A stretch of 8,633 bases of DNA from Comamonadaceae bacterium (GTDB taxonomy: Bacteria > Pseudomonadota > Gammaproteobacteria > Burkholderiales > Burkholderiaceae_C), in the NCBI GenBank assembly GCA_021286965.1, contig JAJTBK010000418.1:1-8633 (forward strand), in the 5' to 3' direction. Made by a program: the position numbers and the translations under genes. Shown one piece after another: positions 1 to 8,321 of the stretch. Under the pieces are notes generated by a model, which ran no database searches, had not been told where the DNA came from, and saw only the letters and a list, made by a program, of their open reading frames with translations. How positions within the stretch are numbered: the first letter of the stretch is position 1; each line of letters opens with the position of its first letter.

Positions 1-2928
1 AAGGGGCTGCTGTACTTCGAGTCGTCGAGCTCCAGCGGCACCGGCGAGATCTCCGTCACCTTCCAGCCCGGCACCGACCCCGCACTGGCGCAAGTGGACG
101 TGCAGAACCGGCTCAAGAAGGCCGAGTCGCGCCTGCCAGCCGCCGTCACGCAGCAGGGGCTGCAGGTGGAGCAGGCCAACTCGGGCTTTCTGCTCATCTA
201 CTCGCTGACCTACAAGGGCGACGCGCAAGACCGCGACGTGGTGGGCCTGGCCGACTATGCGGTGCGCCACATCAACAACGAGATCCGGCGCCTGCCGGGC
301 GTGGGCAAGTTGCAGTTCTTCGGCTCCGAGGCGGCCATGCGCGTCTGGCTCGACCCGAAGAAGCTCCTGGGCTACGGCCTGTCGGTGGCCGACGTGAACG
401 CAGCCATCGCTGCGCAGAACGTGCAGGTGCCGGCCGGCAGCTTCGGCGGTCGGCCCGGCACGGTGGAGCAGGAGCTCACGGCCACGCTGGCCGTGAAGGG
501 CATGCTCGAATCGCCCGAAGAGTTCGGCCGCATCGTGCTGCACGCCAACGCAGACGGTTCATCCGTGCGCCTGGCCAACGTGGCGCGACTGGAGATCGGC
601 CGCCAGGACTACAGCATTGAAAGCCGCCAGGACGGCCGCAAGGCCGTGGCTGCGGCCGTGCAGCTCACGCCCGGTGGCAACGCCATCCAGACGGCCGACG
701 CCGTGAAGGCGCGCCTGGCCGAGCTGTCGGCGGCCATGCCCAAGGACATGGAGTATTCCATTGCCTACGACACCTCGACCTTCGTCAAGGTGGCCATCAA
801 GAAGGTCATCCACACCCTGCTTGAAGCCATGGTGCTGGTGTTCCTGGTGATGTTTCTGTTCCTCCAGAACTTCCGCTACACGCTCATCCCCTCCATCGTG
901 GTCCCGGTGTGCCTGATGGGCACCTTCGCGGTGATGTACGGGCTGGGCTTCTCTGTGAACATGATGACCATGTTCGGCATGGTGTTGGCCATCGGCATCC
1001 TGGTGGACGACGCCATCGTGGTGGTCGAAAACGTCGAGCGCATCATGGCCACCGAAGGCCTGCCGCCGCGCGAGGCCACCATCAAGGCCATGGGCGAAGT
1101 CAGCGGCGCCATCGTCGGCATCACGCTGGTGCTCACCGCCGTGTTCCTGCCGCTAGCCTTCATGGGCGGCTCGGTGGGGGTGATCTACAAGCAGTTCTCG
1201 CTGTCGCTGGCGGTTTCCATTCTGTTCTCGGGGTTCCTCGCGCTCACGCTCACGCCGGCGCTGTGCGCCACCCTGCTCAAGCCCATCCCACAGGGCCACC
1301 ATGAGGAGAAGAAAGGCTTCTTCGGTGCGTTCAACCGGGGCTTCGGCCGGCTCACGGAGCGCTTCGAGGTGCTCAACCACCGCCTGCTGCGCCGCACCGG
1401 CCGCTACATGGTGGTGTACCTGGCGATCTTCGCGGTGCTGGGCTTCCTGTACGTGCGCGTGCCCGAATCCTTCGTGCCCACCGAAGACCAGGGCTACCTG
1501 ATCGTGGACATGCAGCTGCCCCCGGGCGCGACCTACTCGCGCACGGAGAAGCTGGTCAATGAAGTGGACTCCTACCTCATGTCGCGCGAAGGCATGGCCT
1601 CGGCCTTCTCGGTGCTGGGCTTCAGCTTCTCGGGCTCGGGCCAGAACGCGGCGTTGGGCTTCCCCAACCTCAAGGACTGGGCCGAGCGCAGCGCGGCCCA
1701 GTCGCCTGCGGCCGAGGCAGCAGCCCTCAACGAGCGCTTTGCCGGCAGCAAGGACGGCACGGTGATGGCCATGACGCCACCGCCCATCGAAGGCCTGGGC
1801 AATGCGGGTGGCTTCGCGCTGCGCCTGCAGGACCGTGGCGGCGTAGGGCGCGAGGTGCTGGTGCAGGCGCGCGACCAGTTGCTGCAGCAGGCCAATACCT
1901 CACCGCTCATCGCCTACGCCATGATGGAAGGCCTGCAGGACGCACCCCAGCTGCGCCTGGACGTGGATCGCGCCAAGGCCGAGACGCTGGGCGTGGGCTT
2001 CGACGTAGTCAACACGGCCATCTCCACTGCCTATGGCTCGGCCATGGTGAACGACTTCACCAACGCCGGCCGCCTGCAGCGCGTGATCGTGCAGGCCGAC
2101 ATCAAGGAGCGCATGACGCCCGAGGGCATCCTGGCGCTGCACGTGCCGAGCAAGACGGGTGTGCAGGTGCCGCTGAGCGCCTTCATCACCGTGCACTGGG
2201 AGATCGGGCCTGTGCAGCTGTCGCGCTACAACGGCTACCCGGCCTTCAAGATCAGCGGCGACGCGGCGTCGGGCCACAGCACGGGCGAGGCGATGGCCGA
2301 GCTCGAGCGCATCGTGGGTGGCTTGCCGCAGGGCATCGGTTACGAGTGGACGGGCCTGTCGCTGCAGGAGCGCGCGGCCGGCGGGCAGGCGCCCTTCCTG
2401 TTCGCGCTGGCCATCCTGGCGGTGTTCCTGCTGCTGGTGGCGCTGTACGAGAGCTGGGCCGTGCCCATGGCGGTGATGCTCATCGTGCCCATCGGTGCGC
2501 TGGGTGCGGTGCTGGCCATCACGCTGACCGGCATGTCCAACGACGTGTATTTCAAAGTAGGGCTCATCACCATCATCGGCCTGGCCGCGAAGAACGCCAT
2601 CCTGATCGTGGAGTTCGCCAAGAGCCTGCGCGAACAGGGGCACTCGCTGGTCGATGCCGCCGTGCAGGCCGCGCGCCTGCGCCTGCGCCCCATCGTGATG
2701 ACCTCACTGGCCTTCATCCTGGGCGTGGTGCCGCTGGTGCTGGCCTCTGGTGCCGGAGCAGCCAGCCAGCGGTCGCTGGGCACCGGCGTCATCGGCGGCA
2801 TGCTCAGCGCCACGGTGCTGGGCGTGGTCTTCGTGCCCATCTTCTTCGTCTGGGTGCTGTCACTCTTTGCGCGCCGAAAGGCAGCAGTTGCGTCTACCGA
2901 GACCCTCGAACCGATTGCAGTGAAATGA
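1..2928 (+). CDS. RND multidrug efflux transporter, inner-membrane pump (AcrB/MexD-like), 5'-truncated by window edge
   Basis: This is the proton-driven inner-membrane component of a tripartite efflux pump (HAE1/RND family), which exports drugs or other hydrophobic compounds through a periplasmic adaptor and an outer-membrane channel. The frame is open from base 1, giving 975 residues, so the gene starts upstream; the GTG at 94 is internal. The hallmark TM4 motif GILVDDAIVVVENVERIM has its two proton-relay aspartates at fragment residues 336-337 (AcrB D407/D408). The TM10 lysine in GLAAKNAILIVEFA is at about residue 864 (AcrB K940). From this offset about 70 N-terminal residues, including TM1, are missing. 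The fragment begins in the first porter domain (FESSSSSGTGEISVTF) and keeps the linker LGFSFSGSGQNAA and the second set of membrane helices. The wording around HEEKKGFFGAFNRGF recalls MexD/AdeB-type pumps, but substrate cannot be inferred. The stop overlaps the start of the outer-membrane channel gene, so the two are translationally coupled. Family assignment is very secure; subfamily is tentative. Confidence 0.97.
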   Translation, partial: KGLLYFESSSSSGTGEISVTFQPGTDPALAQVDVQNRLKKAESRLPAAVTQQGLQVEQANSGFLLIYSLTYKGDAQDRDVVGLADYAVRHINNEIRRLPGVGKLQFFGSEAAMRVWLDPKKLLGYGLSVADVNAAIAAQNVQVPAGSFGGRPGTVEQELTATLAVKGMLESPEEFGRIVLHANADGSSVRLANVARLEIGRQDYSIESRQDGRKAVAAAVQLTPGGNAIQTADAVKARLAELSAAMPKDMEYSIAYDTSTFVKVAIKKVIHTLLEAMVLVFLVMFLFLQNFRYTLIPSIVVPVCLMGTFAVMYGLGFSVNMMTMFGMVLAIGILVDDAIVVVENVERIMATEGLPPREATIKAMGEVSGAIVGITLVLTAVFLPLAFMGGSVGVIYKQFSLSLAVSILFSGFLALTLTPALCATLLKPIPQGHHEEKKGFFGAFNRGFGRLTERFEVLNHRLLRRTGRYMVVYLAIFAVLGFLYVRVPESFVPTEDQGYLIVDMQLPPGATYSRTEKLVNEVDSYLMSREGMASAFSVLGFSFSGSGQNAALGFPNLKDWAERSAAQSPAAEAAALNERFAGSKDGTVMAMTPPPIEGLGNAGGFALRLQDRGGVGREVLVQARDQLLQQANTSPLIAYAMMEGLQDAPQLRLDVDRAKAETLGVGFDVVNTAISTAYGSAMVNDFTNAGRLQRVIVQADIKERMTPEGILALHVPSKTGVQVPLSAFITVHWEIGPVQLSRYNGYPAFKISGDAASGHSTGEAMAELERIVGGLPQGIGYEWTGLSLQERAAGGQAPFLFALAILAVFLLLVALYESWAVPMAVMLIVPIGALGAVLAITLTGMSNDVYFKVGLITIIGLAAKNAILIVEFAKSLREQGHSLVDAAVQAARLRLRPIVMTSLAFILGVVPLVLASGAGAASQRSLGTGVIGGMLSATVLGVVFVPIFFVWVLSLFARRKAAVASTETLEPIAVK

Positions 2929-4328
2929 ATTACCGAATGACACGCTCCTTCTCCGCATTGGCCCTGGCCCTGCTGCTGGCCGGCTGCGCCTCTCTGGCGC
3001 CCGAATACCAACGCCCCGAGGCCCCTGTGCCTGCCTCCTGGTCTGGAACACCGGCCGAGCAGGCCCCGGCGGTGCCGCTGCGATGGCAGGACTTTGTTGC
3101 CGACGAGCGCCTGCGGGTCCTGGTGCAGCAGGCCTTGCAGAACAACCGCGACCTGCGCCAGACCCTGCTCAACGTGGAGGCCGTGCGTGCGCAGTATCAG
3201 ATTCAGCGCGCAGACCGGTTGCCCAGCGTCGGCCTGCAAGCGGGCGGTACACGCCAGCGCACGCCGGCCGACCTGTCGGGCACCGGCACTGCCACCACCC
3301 AGGGCAACTACCAGGTGGGCCTGGGCGTCACCGCCTTCGAGCTCGACCTGTTCGGCCGCGTGCGCAGCCTGACCGATGCGGCCTTGCAGGACTACCTGGC
3401 CACCGAGCAGGGCGCACAGGCTGCGCGTATCAGCCTGGTGGGGCAGGTGATCGAATCCTTCCTCACCCACGATGGTGCCCGGCGCCGGCTGCAACTGGCA
3501 CAGCAGACCCTGCAGGCGCGTGAGCAGTCGCTGAACCTGACAGCGCGGCGCCGCGCAAGCGGGACTGCTACGGCGCTGGACCACCAAGAGGCACTGGGCC
3601 TGGCCGAACAGGCCCGCGCCGAGTTCGAGCGCAACCAGCGCGAGCTGCAGCAGGCCAACAACGCCCTGCGCCTGCTGACGGGCAGCGATGCCGCCGACCT
3701 GGATCTCACCGCAGCCAGCGATGGCACGCCGGCGCTGGTGCAAGACATTGCTGCCGGCGCACCGTCGGACCTGCTGGCCCGCCGGCCCGACATCGTGGCC
3801 GCAGAGCACCAGCTGCGCGCGCGCCATGCCGACATCGGCGCGGCGCGAGCGGCGTTCTTCCCGCGCATCACGCTCACCGGGCTGGTGGGTAGCTCCAGCA
3901 ACGAGCTGTCGAACCTGTTTCGCGCAGGGCAGGGCACGTGGTCCTTCGCGCCGCAGCTCACGCTGCCGATCTTCGACGGCGGGCGCAATCGCGCAGGCCT
4001 CACCTTGGCCGAGGTGCGCCGAGACGCCGCCGTGGCGCGCTACGAAGGCAGCATCCAGACCGCCTTCCGCGAGGTGGCCGACGCGCTGGCCGCCACCGAC
4101 ACCCTGCGGCGCGAAGAGGCCGCCCGCCTGGTGCTGGTGCGCAGCAGCCAGGAGGCACTGCGCCTGGCCGAGGTGCGCTACCGCGGCGGGGTGGACAGCC
4201 ACCTGCGCTACCTGGAGGCCCAGCGCTCTGCCTATGCCAGCCAACTGGCCTACATCGAGACCAGCACCCAACGGCAGATCGCGCTGGCCACGCTCTTCAG
4301 GGCGCTGGGTGGAGGCTGGTCGCTTTAG
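2925..4328 (+). CDS. Outer-membrane efflux lipoprotein (OprM/NodT family)
   Basis: This is the trimeric outer-membrane exit duct of the efflux system, partner of the pump encoded just upstream. It is 467 residues, normal for the OprM/NodT family. The ATG at 2925 overlaps the pump stop as ATGA. A second ATG at 2937 (residue 5) is possible, and neither has a strong Shine-Dalgarno sequence. The N-terminus is a lipoprotein signal: MTRSFSALALALLLAGC with lipobox LLAGC, so Cys21 would be lipidated. The next residue is Ala rather than Asp, consistent with outer-membrane sorting. Two OEP repeats follow. The first includes FELDLFGRVRSLTDAAL and VIESFLTHDGARRRLQLA. The second has the very conserved GAPSDLLARRPDIVAAEHQL segment near residue 278, then FFPRITLTG, LPIFDGGRNRA and YRGGVDSHLRYLEAQR. 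The tail is ALGGGWSL. No obvious intrinsic terminator follows. Family assignment is very secure. Confidence 0.96.
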   Translation: MNYRMTRSFSALALALLLAGCASLAPEYQRPEAPVPASWSGTPAEQAPAVPLRWQDFVADERLRVLVQQALQNNRDLRQTLLNVEAVRAQYQIQRADRLPSVGLQAGGTRQRTPADLSGTGTATTQGNYQVGLGVTAFELDLFGRVRSLTDAALQDYLATEQGAQAARISLVGQVIESFLTHDGARRRLQLAQQTLQAREQSLNLTARRRASGTATALDHQEALGLAEQARAEFERNQRELQQANNALRLLTGSDAADLDLTAASDGTPALVQDIAAGAPSDLLARRPDIVAAEHQLRARHADIGAARAAFFPRITLTGLVGSSSNELSNLFRAGQGTWSFAPQLTLPIFDGGRNRAGLTLAEVRRDAAVARYEGSIQTAFREVADALAATDTLRREEAARLVLVRSSQEALRLAEVRYRGGVDSHLRYLEAQRSAYASQLAYIETSTQRQIALATLFRALGGGWSL

Positions 4329-4334
4329 TGAGAA

Positions 4335-4351
4335 GACTTCTTTGCGAAGTC
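4335..4351 (+). other. Small hairpin just downstream of the efflux channel gene
   Basis: GACTTC (4335-4340) and GAAGTC (4346-4351) can pair over a 5-nt loop TTTGC, beginning 7 nt after the TAG of the channel gene. Three more pairs (AGT at 4327-4329 with ACT at 4352-4354) are possible across a bulge. No T-run follows on the plus strand, so this is at most a weak terminator or an RNA 3'-end-protecting structure. Confidence 0.3.
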
Positions 4352-4487
4352 ACTCCGAAGATGGGTGATTGCACAGGTCAGAGGCCTGAGACCTTGGCGA
4401 TTTGTTTCAGTGGTGACAGAGAAATTGCCGGCCTTGTCCGCCTTGCGCTTGGCAGCTGTTGCGCTGTCTCAGACTCTATTGCCCGTG

Positions 4488-4538
4488 AAAAAATGCGCCC
4501 CCAAGAGCGCGCCGCTCATTCGACCGTCACGCTCTTGG
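4488..4538 (-). terminator. Candidate terminator for glmS transcripts (distal repeat copy)
   Basis: On the minus strand the 9-bp stem CCAAGAGCG/CGCTCTTGG (4538-4530 with 4509-4501) is followed by GGGCGCA and then six T (4493-4488). The 7-nt gap between stem and T-run is long for a classical intrinsic terminator. An alternative short stem GCGC-N8-GCGC sits one base before the T-run. It lies about 180 bp beyond the glmS stop because of the intervening repeat insertion. Confidence 0.4.
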
Positions 4539-4541
4539 CAA
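4495..4541. repeat. 47-bp direct repeat, copy 1: displaced copy of the glmS 3' end
   Basis: This segment is identical over 47 bases to 4652-4698, offset by 157 bp. It begins GCGCCCCCAAGAGCG and ends CGCTCTTGGCAA. Read on the minus strand it encodes the last codons of glmS, AKSVTVE plus TGA, and the first 21 bases beyond the stop. Identity stops sharply at both ends (T versus C at 4494/4651, T versus G at 4542/4699). It is the distal copy in the glmS transcription direction. Unlike the proximal copy it is followed by a T-run (A-run at 4488-4493), which suggests that it marks the original glmS downstream flank. The origin is inferred; the repeat is directly visible. Confidence 0.95.
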
Positions 4542-4672
4542 TCAAACAACCCTTGTGGCTGCGGCACGCTGCTGCGCAGCTTCACGCCGGCTGCGCCGAC
4601 ATGAGCCTGCGCCGCAAGCCCCGCAACCTTGCGCCTACGGCGTGGCGCTGCGCGCCCCCAAGAGCGCGCCGC

Positions 4673-6541
<1,869 letters not shown>

Positions 6542-6548
6542 AAAAAAA

Positions 6549-6555
6549 CCGCCTT
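6549..6555 (-). promoter_or_regulatory. glmS ribosome-binding site
   Basis: On the minus strand AAGGCGG, one mismatch from the consensus AAGGAGG, stands 7 nt before the glmS ATG. The spacer is an uninterrupted run of seven T. This supports the start at 6541, already fixed by the Met-Cys-Gly N-terminus. Confidence 0.7.
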
Positions 6556-6590
6556 TGTGAAAGATGGGGCGATGCTAGGCAAAGCAAAAA

Positions 6591-6662
6591 GAAATTTCAG
6601 ACTATTTTTTTCAAATTTATGAAATTAAATTGCATTAATACCCATGTGAGAAATAAAATTTC
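6591..6662. promoter_or_regulatory. Cluster of three GAAAT/ATTTC palindromes in the divergent promoter region (candidate operators)
   Basis: Three related inverted repeats lie in the 127-bp AT-rich gap between glmS and the Lrp-type gene: GAAATTTC at 6591-6598; TTTCA-N6-TGAAA at 6609-6624, whose right arm sits inside a further GAAAT at 6621-6625; and GAAAT-AAA-ATTTC at 6650-6662. Centres are about 22 and 40 bp apart, close to whole numbers of helical turns. Lrp/AsnC proteins typically bind AT-rich degenerate palindromes in multiple phased copies and often regulate themselves and the divergent gene. That this protein binds these sites is an inference. Confidence 0.45.
6630..6659 (+). promoter_or_regulatory. 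Candidate sigma70 promoter for the Lrp/AsnC-type gene
   Basis: TTGCAT (6630-6635) and TAAAAT (6654-6659) are 18 nt apart. Transcription would begin close to 6666, only a few bases before the ATG at 6669 and about a dozen before the one at 6678. The mRNA would therefore be nearly leaderless or have a very short leader. The -10 element lies inside the palindrome at 6650-6662, which would suit autorepression. Confidence 0.4.
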
Positions 6663-6664
6663 AA
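6635..6664 (-). promoter_or_regulatory. Candidate sigma70 promoter for glmS
   Basis: On the minus strand TTGAAA (6664-6659) and TATTAA (6640-6635) are separated by 18 nt. Transcription would start near 6628 and give a leader of roughly 85-90 nt. The region is AT-rich, so chance matches are likely and the assignment is tentative. The -35 element overlaps the GAAAT-N3-ATTTC palindrome, so a protein bound there would interfere with this promoter. Confidence 0.35.
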
Positions 6665-6668
6665 AACT

Positions 6669-7154
6669 ATGGAGCAAATGCAATTAGACGATACGGATTG
6701 GCTGCTCTTGCAGGCCCTGCAAGAAGACGCCAGCCAAAGCAACCAGGCCCTGGCCGAGCGCGCGCACATCTCCGCCCCCACCTGCCTGCGGCGCGTGCGC
6801 CGGCTGCAGGCGCTGGGCCTGATCGAGCGCCAGGTGGCCATCTTGCGGCCCGAACGCCTGGCGCAGCTGATCGGCCATGGCCTGTCGGCCATCGTCGAGG
6901 TCAGCCTCGATCGCCAGGGGGCCGAATGGCTCGACGCCTTTGAGGCCCGCGCCGTGGCCGAGGCGCAAGTGCAGCAGTGCTGGCGTGTCTCGCCCGGGCC
7001 CGACTTTATTTTGGTGACGCACACGCGCGATATGCCGGCCTACCAGGCGCTGGCGCAGCGCCTGTTCACGCACGACGGCAATGTGCGCAACGTGAAGGCG
7101 TTTTTCAGCGTCAAACGCGCCAAGTGCCAGTGGGCGCTGGCGCTGGAAAAATAA
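6669..7154 (+). CDS. Lrp/AsnC-family transcriptional regulator
   Basis: This is a small DNA-binding protein of the feast/famine family, which usually senses an amino acid or related metabolite and forms dimers to octamers. It has 161 residues, normal for the family. The winged helix-turn-helix covers about 6-55: LDDTDWLLLQALQEDAS, then ALAERAHISAPTCLRRVRRLQALGLIE, with the recognition helix around 35-46. The RAM effector-binding domain covers about 70-158, with SAIVEVSL, the ligand-loop segment GPDFILV (110-116) and the closing VKRAKCQWALALE. The ATG at 6669 has no Shine-Dalgarno. An ATG at 6678 (residue 4) has GGAG 3 nt before it and would give MQLDDTD, a typical family N-terminus, so the true start may be there. 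It is divergent from glmS across a shared AT-rich region and convergent, 6 bp apart, with the aldolase-like gene. Ligand and targets are unknown. Confidence 0.93.
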   Translation: MEQMQLDDTDWLLLQALQEDASQSNQALAERAHISAPTCLRRVRRLQALGLIERQVAILRPERLAQLIGHGLSAIVEVSLDRQGAEWLDAFEARAVAEAQVQQCWRVSPGPDFILVTHTRDMPAYQALAQRLFTHDGNVRNVKAFFSVKRAKCQWALALEK

Positions 7155-7160
7155 GCAGCG

Positions 7161-8321
7161 TCAGCCGCGCGCGTCCACGCTGATGATGCGCTCGACCGTA
7201 CCGTGCGCCAGCCCGCCGCGCACGCCGATCAGGTGGTCGTGCAGGTTCACCGTCGGGTCGCAGTGGCCGGGCACCAGCCACAACATGCGCCCGAGCGCCG
7301 GCAGGCGCGCCTTGGAGCCGCGCACGGTCAGGATGCCGTGCTCGTCACCGCCGTTGGCAAAGCCGAGCGCGCGTTCGGGCGCCAGGCCCCAGACCTGGGG
7401 CAGGCCGGAGTCGATGGCGTGGCTCTTGTGGCCGGCGTCGCACACCACATGCGTCTCGCGCGCCGAAATCACCTGCGTCTTGATGAACAGCGCCTGCTCG
7501 AACGCCGGCTGCGCCGGCTCGCGCTCGTTGCGCGCATAGTCGGCATCCATGAACAGAAAAGAGCCCGGCTGCAGCTCGCCATAGACACCGCTGGCGGCCT
7601 CGTGCACCAGGGTGCCGGTGCCCGAACCAGTGACCAGCGGCAGCCCCAGGCCGGCGGCCTCGATCAGGCTGTGCGCCTGCGCGGCCAGGGCGGTGGCGCC
7701 CGCAATGGCGGCGCGCCGCTCGGCGCAGCTGCGCAGGTGCTGGGCACGGCCGTGGTAAGCCTGCAGGCCGGCAAAGCGCAGGCGCGGCTGCACCGTGATG
7801 GCTTGCGCCAGGGCCACGGCCTCGGGCCCGGGGGGCAGGCCACAGCGGCCCTGGCCGACGTCGATTTCCACGAACACGTCGATGCCGGCGCTGCTGCCCG
7901 CCACCTGCATGGCCTCGGCCAGGCGCGCCACGCCCTCGGCGCTGTCAACCGCCAGCGCCAGGCGCCCACCGCGCGCCGCCAGCTGCGCCGCCAGGCTGGC
8001 CGCGCGCAGCAGCTTGCTGGCCGCGAGCAGCTCGTTGGTGAGAAAGATGTCGTGCACGCCGCCCGCCGCCAGGGCCTCGGCTTCGGCGAGTGTTTGCACG
8101 CAGGCGCCGCAGGCGCCGGCCTGCTGCAGCTGCAGGGCGATGTCGGCACTCTTGTGCAGCTTGGCATGGGGGCGCCAGCGCACGCCGTGCTTGCGCGCGA
8201 ACTCGGCCATGCGCTGGATGTTGCGTTCCATGGCATCGAGATCGACGACCGGGGCCGGGGTTTCAATCAGATCGACGCGCAGGCCGATGCTGGCGCGCAG
8301 GTGTTCAGGCAGTGGTTTCAT
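7161..8321 (-). CDS. D-threonine aldolase / D-serine dehydratase-like PLP enzyme (fold type III)
   Basis: This cytoplasmic PLP enzyme belongs to the alanine-racemase-fold (DSD1) family, which includes D-threonine aldolase, 3-hydroxy-D-aspartate aldolase and D-serine dehydratase. It has 386 residues from the ATG at 8321; a GTG at 8324 would add one. The N-terminal barrel begins IETPAPVVDLDAMERNI. RPHAKLHK contains the PLP lysine, K54, matching the lysine of Alcaligenes D-threonine aldolase. VEIDVGQGRCG, LQAYHG and the phosphate-binding GSGTGT follow. The C-terminal domain has the metal-binding His-x-Asp in PGHCDPTVNLHDHL (H353, D355), which points to the metal-dependent aldolase/dehydratase group rather than to racemases. 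Substrate cannot be decided from sequence; aldol cleavage of a D-beta-hydroxy amino acid is the best guess. The start lies inside the 3' end of the upstream phosphatase gene (17-bp overlap) without a clear ribosome-binding site, suggesting translational coupling. Confidence 0.9.
   Translation of the reverse strand: MKPLPEHLRASIGLRVDLIETPAPVVDLDAMERNIQRMAEFARKHGVRWRPHAKLHKSADIALQLQQAGACGACVQTLAEAEALAAGGVHDIFLTNELLAASKLLRAASLAAQLAARGGRLALAVDSAEGVARLAEAMQVAGSSAGIDVFVEIDVGQGRCGLPPGPEAVALAQAITVQPRLRFAGLQAYHGRAQHLRSCAERRAAIAGATALAAQAHSLIEAAGLGLPLVTGSGTGTLVHEAASGVYGELQPGSFLFMDADYARNEREPAQPAFEQALFIKTQVISARETHVVCDAGHKSHAIDSGLPQVWGLAPERALGFANGGDEHGILTVRGSKARLPALGRMLWLVPGHCDPTVNLHDHLIGVRGGLAHGTVERIISVDARG

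Larger units (their letters stand above)
4329..4672. other. Gene-free convergent intergenic region with repeats
   Basis: These 344 bp separate the ends of the efflux channel gene and glmS, which converge here. I see no convincing gene. The only plus-strand frame, from about 4365 to 4604, has no recognisable motif and its last third reads across the glmS-derived repeat in antisense. Contents in order: a 6-bp hairpin at 4335-4351; an imperfect 20-bp palindrome at 4375-4394 (AGGTC...GACCT, 16 of 20 positions symmetric); plain sequence to 4487; an A-run at 4488-4493 (T-run for glmS transcripts); a 47-bp copy of the glmS 3' end at 4495-4541; and 110 bp of GC-rich spacer at 4542-4651. The spacer holds a 10-bp palindrome GCTGCGCAGC at 4571-4580 and an inverted 18-bp glmS-derived segment. 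The second repeat copy then begins at 4652 and enters glmS. Confidence 0.8.

Noticed and set aside
2340..4271. Long minus-strand frame (643 codons) opposite the pump and channel genes
   Set aside because: Low-complexity composition, no domain, and opposite well-supported efflux genes; treated as a shadow.
4375..4394. Imperfect palindrome AGGTC...GACCT as a repressor operator
   Set aside because: It lies downstream of two convergent genes with no promoter to control, and 16 of 20 symmetric positions is unremarkable by itself.
4365..4604. Small plus-strand frame (79 codons) in the convergent gap
   Set aside because: No motif, no ribosome-binding site, and its last third is antisense of the glmS-derived repeat.
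4542..4651. A Tn7-type insertion end or a complete mobile element between the repeats
   Set aside because: No Tn7-type TGTGGG terminus, no 5-bp duplication and no transposase gene are visible. Only the target-like position near the glmS stop remains.
6542..6634. A glmS ribozyme/riboswitch in the glmS leader
   Set aside because: That ribozyme is known from Gram-positive bacteria, and the possible leader of about 90 nt or less is AT-rich and too short to hold its double-pseudoknot core.
7141..7160. Bidirectional terminator between the Lrp-type gene and the aldolase-like gene (CGCTG-N10-CAGCG)
   Set aside because: Only a 5-bp stem with no T-run after it on either strand; too weak to call.
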